Source: Cyclobacterium salsum
Lineage (GTDB): Bacteria > Bacteroidota > Bacteroidia > Cytophagales > Cyclobacteriaceae
Direction of reading: 5' to 3'
NCBI RefSeq assembly: GCF_010119245.1
Contig: NZ_WNKG01000002.1
Location: forward strand, 434,001 to 498,000
Length of the DNA: 64,000 bases
In this document: positions 8,018 to 18,305 of the stretch, piece after piece
Layout: each line of letters begins with the position of its first letter
Numbering within the stretch: the first letter of the stretch is position 1
The notes under the pieces: generated by a model
The model's input: only the letters and a program-made list of their open reading frames with translations
The model's database searches: none
Told to the model about the DNA's origin: nothing
Program-made: the position numbers and the translations under genes

Positions 8018-9437
8018 TTTGATCCGATTTTGTTAAGTTGTTTTCCAGTTGTGGAGAAAGATAGAAGTAAGCCCAGGACATGTACAGTATGATTCCCGTG
8101 GGCATTTGCCCCAAAAGTGGATTCCCTATGGAGGCGGCGGCAATTCCGGCATACCCTGCGAGCAGGGCAAATAATTTCTGTCTTAATTGGGGGCTCTTTA
8201 CTTTCCAAATCCGAAAGAGGGCCATGATCCCGATAAAAGCCAGTATGGAGACATGCAGGTAAAGCCCAACAATCCCCAATTCCGCCCAGATTTTAATAAA
8301 CCAGCTGTCGTTGGGTGTCTCTGCCAGGAAAGTACCAGGACTAAAGCGTTGTCCCCAAAAACCAGAGGTACCGACACCTCCCCCAAAAGGCCTGTTTTTC
8401 AGGTATTCGGAAAACTTCGCTTTGTTGGACAGCCTAACATTTAGCGAAGCGTCGTTGGGGTCCAATGCAGAGCGCAATCTGCGTATTTGATAATTTTCGT
8501 TCCCTATGCTGGTAAACTTTAGAAAGATAAATACCATGGCCAGTGCCGCTAATCCCATGGCCATGAGCTTAAAATTTTTTGATGCAAAGAGGTAGGCCAG
8601 GGTTCCCGCTACCGGCACCATCAACGCTCCTCTTGTTCCGCTCATTATCATCATGTAAAAAAACAGCAAGGCGCAACATCCGAAAAAGATCCGGTACCTT
8701 GTCCGGAAAGGCCCCAATGCCAGTACCAGTGCAATCATCCCGGAATGGGCGATTCCAGCTCCAAATTGGCCCGCATCCGAAAAAAAGCTGAATACCCTCA
8801 GGTTGCCAAATAAGACGTGGGTGGATCTGGATCCCTGGTCCAACCATCGGTTTTCAGCAAAGTCTAATCCAATGTAATATTGCCTTAGCCCCCAGAATGA
8901 AGCCAGTATGGAAAACAGAAAGATGATTTTAAGCAACCGGTCAAGGTCTTTTTGGGTATTGGCATAGAGTAGGGTGAGGGGCACGGTCAACAACATGTAA
9001 AGTGCCGTTCCCCGGACGGCATACACCCAGGCGGTAATGCTTCTGGCCTCGGGGTTGAAAATTTCTGCCACATTGTATCCCATCCAAATGAGGGTTACCG
9101 CCATCAGTGGATTTTTTAGGTAGGAGAAGTCGGTCTTGACACGGGTATGAAAAACAGCACTCACTAGAACGGCTGCGAGCGCGAAGTCTACGGTTAATCC
9201 CAATGGCAGACTCGGTACATACCTACTCGCCCCGATGGACACGAAAGCAAAAACCAGGGCGGTGTACAAGCAATGGGCAGGGTGGCCCATCATGAAGATG
9301 CCAAGCCCCACTCCCAAGGGAATAGCAAATAAGGTTCCTATTCCGAAAATCCCGGTCTGAACCACCCACAGGCTGACCAGCAGGGATAAGACCAGTACTG
9401 TCAGCGGAAAGGTTAGTTGAATACGGGATAGATCCAT
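8010..9437 (-). CDS. O-antigen ligase/Wzy-like polymerase
   Basis: A 475-residue polytopic protein (11-12 hydrophobic helices) with a large periplasmic loop that carries the Wzy_C-type block around GGGVGTSGFWGQRF and TPNDSWFIKIWAELG. Members polymerise undecaprenyl-linked repeat units or ligate them at the periplasmic face. In this operon, between a Wzz-like protein and a GT2, polymerase is the more likely role. The start is 3 bp from the stop of the Wzz-like gene. The residues usually invoked for catalysis (a loop Arg and His) cannot be assigned without an alignment. Confidence 0.87.
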   Translation of the reverse strand: MDLSRIQLTFPLTVLVLSLLVSLWVVQTGIFGIGTLFAIPLGVGLGIFMMGHPAHCLYTALVFAFVSIGASRYVPSLPLGLTVDFALAAVLVSAVFHTRVKTDFSYLKNPLMAVTLIWMGYNVAEIFNPEARSITAWVYAVRGTALYMLLTVPLTLLYANTQKDLDRLLKIIFLFSILASFWGLRQYYIGLDFAENRWLDQGSRSTHVLFGNLRVFSFFSDAGQFGAGIAHSGMIALVLALGPFRTRYRIFFGCCALLFFYMMIMSGTRGALMVPVAGTLAYLFASKNFKLMAMGLAALAMVFIFLKFTSIGNENYQIRRLRSALDPNDASLNVRLSNKAKFSEYLKNRPFGGGVGTSGFWGQRFSPGTFLAETPNDSWFIKIWAELGIVGLYLHVSILAFIGIMALFRIWKVKSPQLRQKLFALLAGYAGIAAASIGNPLLGQMPTGIILYMSWAYFYLSPQLENNLTKSDQNG

Positions 9438-9440
9438 AGG

Positions 9441-11579
9441 TCAGGACAAGATTTTTTTAATTTTTGAGCGTAGGAAGGACCTTTCTCGTGGAATCTCCCC
9501 ATTGACATCCTCTAGTTCATCGTCTTTCAACTTATTTAGCCAGATCACATGCGGGATTTCTATCATTTCTTTCAGACTTTCGTGAAAGCGACTATCGGAT
9601 GAATTCCAGTTACGTTCGGCATCTAACACCATCACCAATACATTTGCCTGATTAATAAGGGAATAATTTAAGGGCAGCTCTTCAATATTGGGAAGTTCCC
9701 AAAGGATAAATTCTTTTTCCGTTTGGGCGATTCGTTCCTCCCAATAGGTATCTTTCCGGTCGTAGATAGCCGTTTCGTGGTGGTAGGAGAGGCTTTCGCA
9801 GGAAATTTGAGCGGCATCTTCGGGGCTACCCCAATAGACCGGTTTTCGGTTTTGGTCTGTTAGTTCTTCCACCAATTTTTGGATTAAAAAGGTTTTACCC
9901 TCTCCTTGCTTTAAACTATAAAACAGGATGACCTTTTTCCCTTGTTGGGGAAGGTATTTTCCAATGTTATTGTAAAATTGCTTTCGTAACCGGTTGTATA
10001 AGGTTTCCTTTTTTACGGCCTTGCTCAGAACCTTTTCATCGATCCATGCCCCGGAAACCTTTAATCCGGTCACCTTCTCTGCCAGTGGAGCGGATTTGAT
10101 GGTTCGGTCCAGGAAGAAAGATAAAACCACCAGTGAAAACCCGAAGAAACCAGTGGCCAGGCTGCCTCCCAGGATAAACAACATACGCTTGGAAGGAAGG
10201 GGTGTTTTTGGATAATAGGGTTCATCGATCAATTTTTGTGAGGAGGACATTTCCAGGTCGTATTTCTGCAAATAAGCCATGTTTAGTCCGTGAAGGATGG
10301 AGAGGTATTGTTCTTCATTGACGCTAACCTCCCGTTCCAATTTCTTTAGTTCTGCACCTAGTGGCGCAAATTCTTCAATTTTCCCGGACAGGTATGCCTT
10401 TCTATTTTGCATTACATCCAGCGATTGTTTCTGCTGTTCAAATAGTATTTTTAGCCCTAACCACTCTTCTAACAAGGTCTCTCGTTGGATTCCCTGAAGG
10501 GAGTTGCTATTTCGGAATAGTTCTGTGGAGGCTTCCTCGATCTGGGATTTTAGATTTGTTATTTCAGCCGTTAACCTTTCTATTTTAGCATCCGAGCCGT
10601 TCTGAGATCGTAAGCCCTGGATTTCCATATCTCTGACAACAATTTCATCTTGCAGGGAGGAAATGGTTTGAATAATTACCTGCCTTTTGTCAAAATTCTG
10701 GAACATTTCCTGTATTTCGTCCAAATTGGAGCGGGTGCCGGAGAGCAGGCGTTTCGACCTTTCCTCGTCTTGTTCGTGTTCTAGTTTGGCGATATCCAGG
10801 TATTTCCCTTGCTCGTAGTAGTTTAGTATCCGGTTCTGAGTCATGAAGGCTTTCAAATTACCTTCGGCCTCCCGCAATTTGTCCTGAGCTTTGGTAAGCT
10901 GATTTTGAAAGTAGGCAATAGAGTTGGTGTTTTCCATTTCTTTCATCCCCGAATACCGTTCCATAAAAGCTTCTGAAACAAGTCTTAATGTGTGGTAACA
11001 AATACCAGGGTCATTTGTCCGATAGGAAATTTCCATCATATCAGAGGAGGATTTTCTTCCTACATACAACCTTTCCAGTACTTTTCTAATAGAATAGTGC
11101 TCGTGTTCCCGAAGGATGTATTCGATCGGTGAGCCAGGGATGTTTTGGTAGTGTTCCCTTAGCCGCAGGAGGGTTTGTTCCAGGTTGCCTGGTACCGCTA
11201 ATTCTTCCCACAGCTCGGGGCGAATATGTTGCTGCAGGTTCCGATAGGAATCTTCCTGAATAATGCTGGGAACAACCTCAGCAAGCGACAGGTGCATGGC
11301 GAGCAGGCGGAGTACGGCATCCTCTATGGTTTCCCTCGATTTGACCAGCAAGGTGAGATTGTCAAATAAGTTATTGGAGGTATAAAAATCCATGCGCACC
11401 ACTCCACCGTCGGTAGCACCGCGGTTGGTATTGGGGTTGGTGAAAACGATGGTTTTGCTTTCGTATTCGCGCGGCATGTTTTGAGTAAGGAAAAACACAG
11501 CCAGACCTACCAAAATTGGTGGAATCAGGATCCGGAATTTGTTTTTCCAGAGAAGACGAATCAGGTGTTTAATACTCAT
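9441..11579 (-). CDS. Wzz/chain-length determinant protein with degenerate tyrosine-kinase (BY-kinase) domain
   Basis: A 712-residue polysaccharide co-polymerase. An N-terminal membrane helix (about 15-33) is followed by a periplasmic region with long coiled-coil stretches (about 215-450), a proline-containing segment (YPKTPLPSKRM) and a second helix (about 475-497). A cytoplasmic ATPase-like domain follows, with SLKQGEGKTF as a Walker A-like loop. The C-terminus is charged (RSFLRSKIKKILS) and lacks the tyrosine cluster that BY-kinases autophosphorylate, and the Walker A' Asp region is weak (FILWELPNIEE). It may therefore be a regulator rather than an active kinase. It controls chain length and export together with the TolC-like gene upstream, which it overlaps by 11 bp. 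Confidence 0.85.
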   Translation of the reverse strand: MSIKHLIRLLWKNKFRILIPPILVGLAVFFLTQNMPREYESKTIVFTNPNTNRGATDGGVVRMDFYTSNNLFDNLTLLVKSRETIEDAVLRLLAMHLSLAEVVPSIIQEDSYRNLQQHIRPELWEELAVPGNLEQTLLRLREHYQNIPGSPIEYILREHEHYSIRKVLERLYVGRKSSSDMMEISYRTNDPGICYHTLRLVSEAFMERYSGMKEMENTNSIAYFQNQLTKAQDKLREAEGNLKAFMTQNRILNYYEQGKYLDIAKLEHEQDEERSKRLLSGTRSNLDEIQEMFQNFDKRQVIIQTISSLQDEIVVRDMEIQGLRSQNGSDAKIERLTAEITNLKSQIEEASTELFRNSNSLQGIQRETLLEEWLGLKILFEQQKQSLDVMQNRKAYLSGKIEEFAPLGAELKKLEREVSVNEEQYLSILHGLNMAYLQKYDLEMSSSQKLIDEPYYPKTPLPSKRMLFILGGSLATGFFGFSLVVLSFFLDRTIKSAPLAEKVTGLKVSGAWIDEKVLSKAVKKETLYNRLRKQFYNNIGKYLPQQGKKVILFYSLKQGEGKTFLIQKLVEELTDQNRKPVYWGSPEDAAQISCESLSYHHETAIYDRKDTYWEERIAQTEKEFILWELPNIEELPLNYSLINQANVLVMVLDAERNWNSSDSRFHESLKEMIEIPHVIWLNKLKDDELEDVNGEIPRERSFLRSKIKKILS

Positions 11580-12345
11580 TTTTGCGAATTAGTTGGCCCA
11601 GCGGAACCCCGATTAATAATTCCAGTTTTTGAACCGCCACAAAAAAACTGCTTTTGGCATTTTCGTACTCCGATTGGGCGATGGTATGAATCTCAGCATT
11701 ACGCATGTAACTGGTGGCATCCAGGTTACCCAGGTTAAATTCCATTTCCATTTGCAAAACGTTCGTTCTTGCTTTTTCCTGCATTTGAGAGCGAATGTTC
11801 ATTAACCGCTGAGCCAGTAGCAAGTCATTATATTGTTCAATGACCTGTTCGGCTATGACCAGCTCCATTTCCCGGGTTTTGTGAAAGGTAGCTTGCAATT
11901 CATTTTGTTGCAACTTGATTCGGTCACCCCGGTTAATTATTTCAGCCAATGGAATGCTTAAATTGAGACCGGTCCGGTACCCGTTGGCAATATTGGAAAG
12001 ATCAGCGCCTTGCGTCCCTGTGGTGACGATGGCCTGATTGCCATAGCCGTAATCCACATAGCCCCTCAATAAATTTGCCCAGGATTTTTTTGCCAGCTTG
12101 AGCCTCGATTCTGCAGAACCGACAAGGGCTTCGTTCAGCCGGACGGTGGGATGCTGTCCAATAGCCAGGTCGATAAGGCTATCCAGCGCAGGCAATTGAT
12201 TTTCAATGGGAATATTCAAATCCAATTCTCCCGACACATCTCCATCCTGTTGAGCCAGTACGGATCCCCCCAGCGTAAAAAATCCTAAAAAGTAAATCAG
12301 GCCCAGGTTTAGGCACCTAAAAGGTTTTTTTACCATGAATTTCAT
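11569..12345 (-). CDS. Half-length TolC/OEP-family outer-membrane protein
   Basis: A 258-residue protein with a signal peptide (cleavage near GGSVLAQQ). A helical segment begins LDSLIDLAIGQHPTVRLNEALV, a typical OEP repeat start, then a beta region (about 95-140) and a second long helix pair ending LIGVPLGQLIRKNEY. Ordinary TolC proteins carry two such repeats in about 420-480 residues; this has one. It is the first gene of the minus-strand operon, and its stop lies inside the Wzz-like gene, so the short length is a true gene end rather than a frameshift. It could assemble as a hexamer of half-units or serve as an export lipid-channel partner. Confidence 0.8.
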   Translation of the reverse strand: MKFMVKKPFRCLNLGLIYFLGFFTLGGSVLAQQDGDVSGELDLNIPIENQLPALDSLIDLAIGQHPTVRLNEALVGSAESRLKLAKKSWANLLRGYVDYGYGNQAIVTTGTQGADLSNIANGYRTGLNLSIPLAEIINRGDRIKLQQNELQATFHKTREMELVIAEQVIEQYNDLLLAQRLMNIRSQMQEKARTNVLQMEMEFNLGNLDATSYMRNAEIHTIAQSEYENAKSSFFVAVQKLELLIGVPLGQLIRKNEY

Positions 12346-12498
12346 TTATTTATATATCAATGACAATAATAAGTTTACGTAAAATATTTTATTGTTTTTA
12401 CCTTATTTTTAAAATAAAAGTACTAAAAATTTTAATTTATCCTTTTTTTTTGAATTTAAATTTTCACCCTATATATTCATTAATTATTTAAAAGATAC

Positions 12499-13155
12499 AT
12501 GATTCAGCAAAAATTAGCGGATAGGTTACACGGGAAAAGCCATGCGCTTTTTGGACGGCAGGCGCGGACTACAGGTGAAAAGTGCCGCCTTTATCTGGCT
12601 TTTTTCAAGGAAGTACGCCAAGGTATCATCCGTTTATTGAATGGAAAAATCAGACTGAGGAAATGCGAGCAGGTAGGCAGATTGGTGACCGTACGAGGAC
12701 GTCTCAGAGTAGAAGGTGATGGTGTAATACGAATTGGTGATCGGTGTAAACTTTGGTCCCATATGGGTGCCACACAATTGTATGCCGATCGAGGAGCCTT
12801 GTTGGAAATTGGGGAAGACACCTTTATCAATACGGCCTGTATCTTATCGGCAAGCCAGCACATATCCATTGGAAAAAACTGTCAGGTAGCCAATCAGGTT
12901 ATCATTATGGATGGGGATTTCCATGGGGTAGAGAACCGGGATGAAAAAGGAAAATCCGGTGCTATTTTTATAGAGGATGATGCCTGGCTCGCCACACGGT
13001 GCATGGTGCTAAAGGGAGTTCGGATTGGCAAAGGGGCTACCGTGGCAGCAGGGGCCGTCGTAACGAAAGACGTAGCTCCCTATACGCTGGTGGGAGGAGT
13101 GCCTGCCCGATTAATTAGAAAATTACCGGAACCGGAGCCTGTATATTCGACATGA
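12499..13155 (+). CDS. Acyltransferase with left-handed beta-helix (CapO/WbbJ-like O-acetyltransferase)
   Basis: A 218-residue hexapeptide-repeat acetyltransferase. Repeats are visible from about residue 75 (VIRIGDRC, LLEIGEDTFI, HISIGKNCQVANQVIIMD). The catalytic-type His follows in GDFHGV, and the C-terminus is the familiar VRIGKGATVAAGAVVTKDVAPYTLVGG block. Such enzymes trimerise and acetylate sugars of capsules or O-antigens from acetyl-CoA. The gene is divergent from the TolC-like gene across a 153-bp AT-rich spacer that probably holds both promoters. Sequence upstream of the helix (residues 1-60) is basic and family-specific. Confidence 0.9.
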   Translation: MIQQKLADRLHGKSHALFGRQARTTGEKCRLYLAFFKEVRQGIIRLLNGKIRLRKCEQVGRLVTVRGRLRVEGDGVIRIGDRCKLWSHMGATQLYADRGALLEIGEDTFINTACILSASQHISIGKNCQVANQVIIMDGDFHGVENRDEKGKSGAIFIEDDAWLATRCMVLKGVRIGKGATVAAGAVVTKDVAPYTLVGGVPARLIRKLPEPEPVYST

Positions 13156-13206
13156 TCTGGAGGAACCAATAATTAGAATGGGTATAGTTAACTTGATGAT
13201 AGGGAA

Positions 13207-13905
13207 ATGAATCGTTGTGTAATCATAGATGATGATGCGGCCAGCATTGAAGTGCTTTCGCATTATATATCAAAAACAAAATCGCTGGAATTGCTGGCTA
13301 AATTTACAGATGCTATCGATGGTTTGAATTTTTTGATCGAAAATAAAGGAACCATCGATTTAATTTTCCTGGACATTGAGATGCCTGAGATGAATGGTTT
13401 TGAGATATTGAAACACAGCCAGTATGATGGATCCCTGATTGTCATTTCTGCAAATCATGAAAATGCGATTTCCGCTTTTGAGACCAATGCCTGTTTTTAT
13501 TTACCTAAACCTTTTTCCTATCCCCAATTTCTGAAGGGAATAGAAAAATGTAAAGAAGCCGAAGTAAAGATCGATCCGAGTTCCTATTCTAAGGATTTTA
13601 TTTTTGTAAAAGACGATCGATTATACAAAAAAATCCTCTTTTCCGAAATCAGTTATTGTGAGGGAAAGGGAGATTACATCAGTTTAAAGTGCAAATCACA
13701 AACATTCACCATCAAATCAACCATTTCCAACTTTCTGGAAAAATTGGCTTCCAACTCGGAATTTGTTCAGGTTCACCGCTCTTATGTGATCAACTTACAT
13801 TACCTGACCGATTTCGACAGTGATACCGCAGTCGTGGATGGAAAAATCATTCCTATCGGCGCGAAGTATAAAGATCAATTGAAGAAAAATGTTAATTTTT
13901 TATGA
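13207..13905 (+). CDS. LytTR-family response regulator
   Basis: A 232-residue two-domain regulator. The receiver (1-120) has D8-D9, the phosphoacceptor D56 in FLDIEMP and Lys in LPKPFS. The C-terminal half (about 135-232) is a LytTR DNA-binding domain with FIFVKDDRLYKKI, a GKGDYISL strand and FVQVHRSYVIN. LytTR proteins bind direct repeats at promoters and usually partner with histidine kinases, often encoded next door. Here the neighbour is a convergent hybrid kinase whose own receivers and HPt could feed this protein, which is an inference from location. It starts 51 bp after the acetyltransferase stop. Confidence 0.92.
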   Translation: MNRCVIIDDDAASIEVLSHYISKTKSLELLAKFTDAIDGLNFLIENKGTIDLIFLDIEMPEMNGFEILKHSQYDGSLIVISANHENAISAFETNACFYLPKPFSYPQFLKGIEKCKEAEVKIDPSSYSKDFIFVKDDRLYKKILFSEISYCEGKGDYISLKCKSQTFTIKSTISNFLEKLASNSEFVQVHRSYVINLHYLTDFDSDTAVVDGKIIPIGAKYKDQLKKNVNFL

Positions 13906-13966
13906 TTAGGAGTCCAGGTTTTGTGATCGGAATCTGTCAGTAATATGCCGGTAGGCTTTTACTGGC

Positions 13967-16900
13967 CTACTCCGAATCAATATGCCTGGCTATTAGTTTT
14001 TTCACAAGCTTGTTTTCTACCGAAAATGTTTCTAACAGGGCTTTAATACTGGACTCCTCGAATTTAGTCAGGTTCTCTAGTTCCAGCGCAATCGTGTACA
14101 GCGTGTCCAGCCCAGCTGTTAAAGCAGAACCTTTTAGTTTATGCCCCTCGGTACAGATCCCAGCGAGGTTCTTATCGGAAAAGTGTTTTTGTAAAACCTT
14201 ATCGGAGTGATCCAGTTCGGTTAACGTAAGTTTTAGAACTTCTTTGATTACTTCCGTCTCATCACCTAAGTATTCTTTCACCTTTTCCACGTTGAAATGG
14301 GCTGAAGGTTCCAGGTCTGCCGGGTCCGATTTCTCACTGTCTACTTTTTTGTCCTGGCTTATGGCTGCTGGATTTTTTTTAGCCTGCGTGTCTTTGGGAG
14401 GCAACCATTTTTCAAATATTTGACGGATGTTTTTTTCCACAATAGGTTTAGCCACAAAATCTACCATACCTGAATTCAGGCATTTTTCTCGCTCCCCTTT
14501 GATATTTCCAGCAGTGATGGCCACAATGGGAATGTCTTTAAGTAAAGGAGATTCCTTGATTTTTTTAGTCGCTTCATGGCCACTCATCACCGGCATTTGA
14601 ATGTCCATCAGTATGATGTCGGGATGGTAATCTCTTACCATCTCAAACGCTGATAGTCCATCTGTGGCTTCCAGAATTTCGGTATTAGGAGAAACCTTAA
14701 GAACGATGGTTTTGGCTAGAAACATATTGATCGAATTGTCCTCAGCGATCAGCACCCGATAATTGTCCTGTAGGGATTTCGGTGAAGAGGGAGAGAAAGC
14801 GGTTTCCTTTTGAACGGGTTTACGGTGATTTAGCTGAGCTAAGGAATCGTAAAGGGCTTTGATTTTGATCGGTTTGGATAGTTTTATTTGGATGGACAAT
14901 TCCTTGCATTTTTTATGGATATAATCGTCGTCTGCCGAACTGTGTAAAAGCATGATGGGCAAATTGGTTTTTTCCGGCGAAAAGTTGTTTCTGATTTTTG
15001 TAGCCGTTTCCAAACCATCCATATAAGGCATGTTTAGATCCATTAATACGGTATCGTAATCGCCATTATTTTCAATTTTCTGGAGTGCATCGAAGCCATT
15101 GGTCGCTTCATCCATTTGTATATTTTTAAGGGAAAACATTTCCCTTAAAATGAGGCGGTTGTTTTCGTTATCATCCACTACCAATACTTTTTTTATAAAA
15201 TCAGTATCGGTTTTTTTAATGTAATTGCCATTTTCCGTTTTCAGGGGTATGTCAAAATAGAACCTACTTCCCTTCTCTAATTGGCTGATTAGTTTCAATT
15301 CGGATCCCATCATGGCCAGGAGTTTATTGGAAATGGTTAAGCCCAATCCCGTCCCCCCATATTGTTTGGTCGTGGAGCCGTCTTCCTGCGAAAAGGCATC
15401 AAATATTTTTTTCTGGTTTTCCTGCGAAATGCCAATACCCGTATCCCGAACCTCGAAGCGAATCAGCTTGTGCCCGTCTGCCAAATCTTCCAGCCTTTGA
15501 ATTTTTAACTCAATTTCCCCCTCCTTGGTAAACTTAACCGCATTTCCGAGCAGGTTTATCAGGATTTGTTTGAGGCGGATATCGTCAATGTGCACAAAAC
15601 GAGGGAGTTCTTTTTCCAGGTTAAGAAGCATCTCTACTCCTTTTTTCTGGGCTTGATAGGAGACCACGTCGGTTGCCTGCCCCGCCAATTCAAAAATATC
15701 CGTTTTGCTGATGTCTAATTCTAATTTCCCGGCTTCTATTTTTGAAAAGTCAAGGATGTCGTTGATTATATTTAATAGTGTAGTGGCGGATTGGTTGACG
15801 ATGCCAATATACTGGTCTTGAACATCATTAAGTTCGGTTTTTAACAGCAGATCCGTGAACCCAATGATACCGTTCAGGGGTGTACGGATTTCGTGGCTCA
15901 TGTTGGCCAGAAATTCTGATTTTGCCAGGCTGGCCTTCTCAGCAATTTCTTTTGATGCGATCAGATTTCTTTCCAAAAAATTCCGATCGATGGCATTGGA
16001 GATGCTGTTAGCAAAACTTTTTAAAAGGGATAGCTCTGCTTGTGACCACTCCCGCTCCATTTTGCAATCATCGTACCCAATGAAGCCCCAAAAACCTTCC
16101 TCTGTAAATATTGGAATGGCCAGGATGGACTTGATGTTTTGCTCTGCCAAAAATTCCCGCGTTGAAGATGATTCTGGCATATTGGAAAGAATCGCCTGAA
16201 AAACCTCGTTATTTTCCATGGGTTCCACAAATTCCCCAAAAAAATTGATGGGAACATCCTGAAGATCCGGATTATTTATTTGTGGTTCTACTTCATCGGC
16301 ACTCCATTCAAATCGCTGAGAGGTCAGTATAGATCCATCCTCCGCTTTACTGTTTTCCCAATAATAAACACGGTCCACATCGGCCGCTTTTCCAATCAAC
16401 TCCAGGCTATTGGAAATGGCTACTTTTAGATTTCTATTTGAAAGCAACTCGTCAGTGGCTTTGGAAATAGCAGAAAGCATCTGTTCTTTCTGGATCAATT
16501 GATTCTCTCTGTTCACTGCTTCGTTGATATCCTGTATGGTTCCAAATAGGTAAAGGCATTTTCCTTCTTCAATATGGGCTTCGCCAATGGTACGAATCCA
16601 AATTTCTTTGCCCTTGGCGGTTATAATTTTTAATTTTTCATCCCAGGCTTTCCCGTATTCGCTGGCCAACGAAAAAAGCTCCTGCATTCGCTCCCGGTAA
16701 AATCCTTCTTTATAAAACTGAAAAGCCTCGTCCAGGTGGGGCATGTAATCCTCCTCAACTTCAAATATGGATCTGGATATGTCTGTCCAGCTTAGGGAGT
16801 TTTTTTCCATGTCGTATTTCCAGCCGCCAATCTTTGCCATCATGTGCGTTTGGCTGAGCAATTCCTTGGCATTTTGGATGGTTTTTTCCAACCGTAGCCT

Positions 16901-18097
16901 TTCCGTAATATCGATGGAGTTACCGATTACATAGCTATTGCCCTGATAGTCCTTTTCCAGGGTGTTGCTGTACAGCCAGACCTTTAGTTTACCATTGGTC
17001 TGCCGGGTGGTCATCAGGCCCTGGGCTTTCCCGTCTTTATTTAATTCCTGGAAATAAGCATCAATTTCCGGGTGGAATTTCGAAGGAATGATGTCCCATA
17101 GTTTTTTGGACAGCATCTCCTCTACCGTATAGCCCAACAACCGGGCACCATAATTATTAAAACTTAAAAAGTTACCCTCCAGGTCGTGCGTCAGCATCAG
17201 CCCCTGGCTGTTTTCAAAAAAAGACCGAAATTTTTCCTCACTGGAGAGTAACCTTTTCTCTCTGTCTTTTTCCTGACTGATGTCCCTGCCAATCGCAAAA
17301 ATCCATTTGTTTTTCAGGTCTCCGGTAGCGGTCCATGCAAAGGTTTTGTAGGTACCCGTTTCTGTCTTCAACCGGTGACTAAAATTGGATGTCGCTTCAC
17401 CCTTGATCAGTTTATTGATCTCCACCATTGTCTGTTCCACATCTTTCGGGTGGATGTAATCGGCCATGGGTTTTTCCGAAAGTTCTGCTTCCCCATACCC
17501 TAGCAAGGTTTCGAAAGCTTTATTTACCTTGATGAATTTCCCATCAAAACGGATAACGGTAATGAGGTCTTGGGAAAGCGAAAGGGCTTTGCTTAAAAGC
17601 CGATCTTCGAAATTCTCGGTTTTAATACGGATATGTTCCCAAATTGCTTCTGATAGAATTTCAAGGCTTTCCGATATAGTGGCTAAATTTCCGGGAATAA
17701 CCGGATCAGCTACTACTAAATAACCCACCACATCTCCCTCTATTTCTAAAACCGGCTGAACGGCCAGGTAGCCAGAACTTGTCAATGATTGCAAAAAATC
17801 ACTTTGCTCTAACGGCTTGGCAACTTCCTTCGTATCCCGAAATTCCTTGCTATCCAATAGGTATTGGCAAAAAGGATCGTTTGTCGCAATGTAGTCTAGC
17901 GGTATACTTTCAGATTTGGATTTAAACCAAATACCCTCGGGATCTGGAAAGCCTATAAAGGCATGTTTGCAACCTGTAAGTTTCTTCGCTAAAACCACGA
18001 TCCGGTCAAAATTTTTGTTGGGAATGCCCTTTCCGAGGTACAATCCGGAAACCCTGGTGGTCATATTGTTTCCCTTTAAAGAACTACCTTTACTCAT
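13967..18097 (-). CDS. Large hybrid histidine kinase (GAF-PAS-PAS-PAS-GAF-HisKA-HATPase-REC-REC-HPt)
   Basis: A soluble kinase of about 1376 residues. From the N-terminus it has a GAF-like domain, three PAS domains (the second and third linked by an [11 protein letters not shown] motif), a second GAF, HisKA with the phospho-His H735 in SHEIRTP, HATPase_c ([23 protein letters not shown]), two receivers (D1020 in MDLNMP, D1165 in MDIQMP) and a C-terminal HPt with H1319 in GHKLKGS. This forms a complete internal His-Asp-His relay. No transmembrane helix is visible, so the sensing is cytoplasmic. The frame extends to a TTG at 18130, but ATG 18097 (MSKGSSLK) is the more natural start. The gene converges with the LytTR regulator. 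Confidence 0.92.
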   Translation of the reverse strand: MSKGSSLKGNNMTTRVSGLYLGKGIPNKNFDRIVVLAKKLTGCKHAFIGFPDPEGIWFKSKSESIPLDYIATNDPFCQYLLDSKEFRDTKEVAKPLEQSDFLQSLTSSGYLAVQPVLEIEGDVVGYLVVADPVIPGNLATISESLEILSEAIWEHIRIKTENFEDRLLSKALSLSQDLITVIRFDGKFIKVNKAFETLLGYGEAELSEKPMADYIHPKDVEQTMVEINKLIKGEATSNFSHRLKTETGTYKTFAWTATGDLKNKWIFAIGRDISQEKDREKRLLSSEEKFRSFFENSQGLMLTHDLEGNFLSFNNYGARLLGYTVEEMLSKKLWDIIPSKFHPEIDAYFQELNKDGKAQGLMTTRQTNGKLKVWLYSNTLEKDYQGNSYVIGNSIDITERLRLEKTIQNAKELLSQTHMMAKIGGWKYDMEKNSLSWTDISRSIFEVEEDYMPHLDEAFQFYKEGFYRERMQELFSLASEYGKAWDEKLKIITAKGKEIWIRTIGEAHIEEGKCLYLFGTIQDINEAVNRENQLIQKEQMLSAISKATDELLSNRNLKVAISNSLELIGKAADVDRVYYWENSKAEDGSILTSQRFEWSADEVEPQINNPDLQDVPINFFGEFVEPMENNEVFQAILSNMPESSSTREFLAEQNIKSILAIPIFTEEGFWGFIGYDDCKMEREWSQAELSLLKSFANSISNAIDRNFLERNLIASKEIAEKASLAKSEFLANMSHEIRTPLNGIIGFTDLLLKTELNDVQDQYIGIVNQSATTLLNIINDILDFSKIEAGKLELDISKTDIFELAGQATDVVSYQAQKKGVEMLLNLEKELPRFVHIDDIRLKQILINLLGNAVKFTKEGEIELKIQRLEDLADGHKLIRFEVRDTGIGISQENQKKIFDAFSQEDGSTTKQYGGTGLGLTISNKLLAMMGSELKLISQLEKGSRFYFDIPLKTENGNYIKKTDTDFIKKVLVVDDNENNRLILREMFSLKNIQMDEATNGFDALQKIENNGDYDTVLMDLNMPYMDGLETATKIRNNFSPEKTNLPIMLLHSSADDDYIHKKCKELSIQIKLSKPIKIKALYDSLAQLNHRKPVQKETAFSPSSPKSLQDNYRVLIAEDNSINMFLAKTIVLKVSPNTEILEATDGLSAFEMVRDYHPDIILMDIQMPVMSGHEATKKIKESPLLKDIPIVAITAGNIKGEREKCLNSGMVDFVAKPIVEKNIRQIFEKWLPPKDTQAKKNPAAISQDKKVDSEKSDPADLEPSAHFNVEKVKEYLGDETEVIKEVLKLTLTELDHSDKVLQKHFSDKNLAGICTEGHKLKGSALTAGLDTLYTIALELENLTKFEESSIKALLETFSVENKLVKKLIARHIDSE

Positions 18098-18305
18098 GGT
18101 GTGACTGGTGCAAGTTGGCGGTAAGATCAATTACTAAAGTTACTATTAAAATAAATACAAACGCAAAGAAGTTAATCAAACGTTTCAATGGGTAAAAAAA
18201 CGAAAATTATTGGTTGTTTCAACAATCCATTTCAATCATTCCACTTACTTTTACAAAATCGATATTAAAATTTAAAAATCAAATTCAGTCGCAAATTTAT
18301 ATCTT

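Noticed and set aside
13951-13970. GTAGGC/GCCTAC hairpin between the LytTR regulator and the hybrid kinase
   Set aside because: A 6-bp stem with no T-tract that overlaps the kinase stop codon; too weak to call a terminator.
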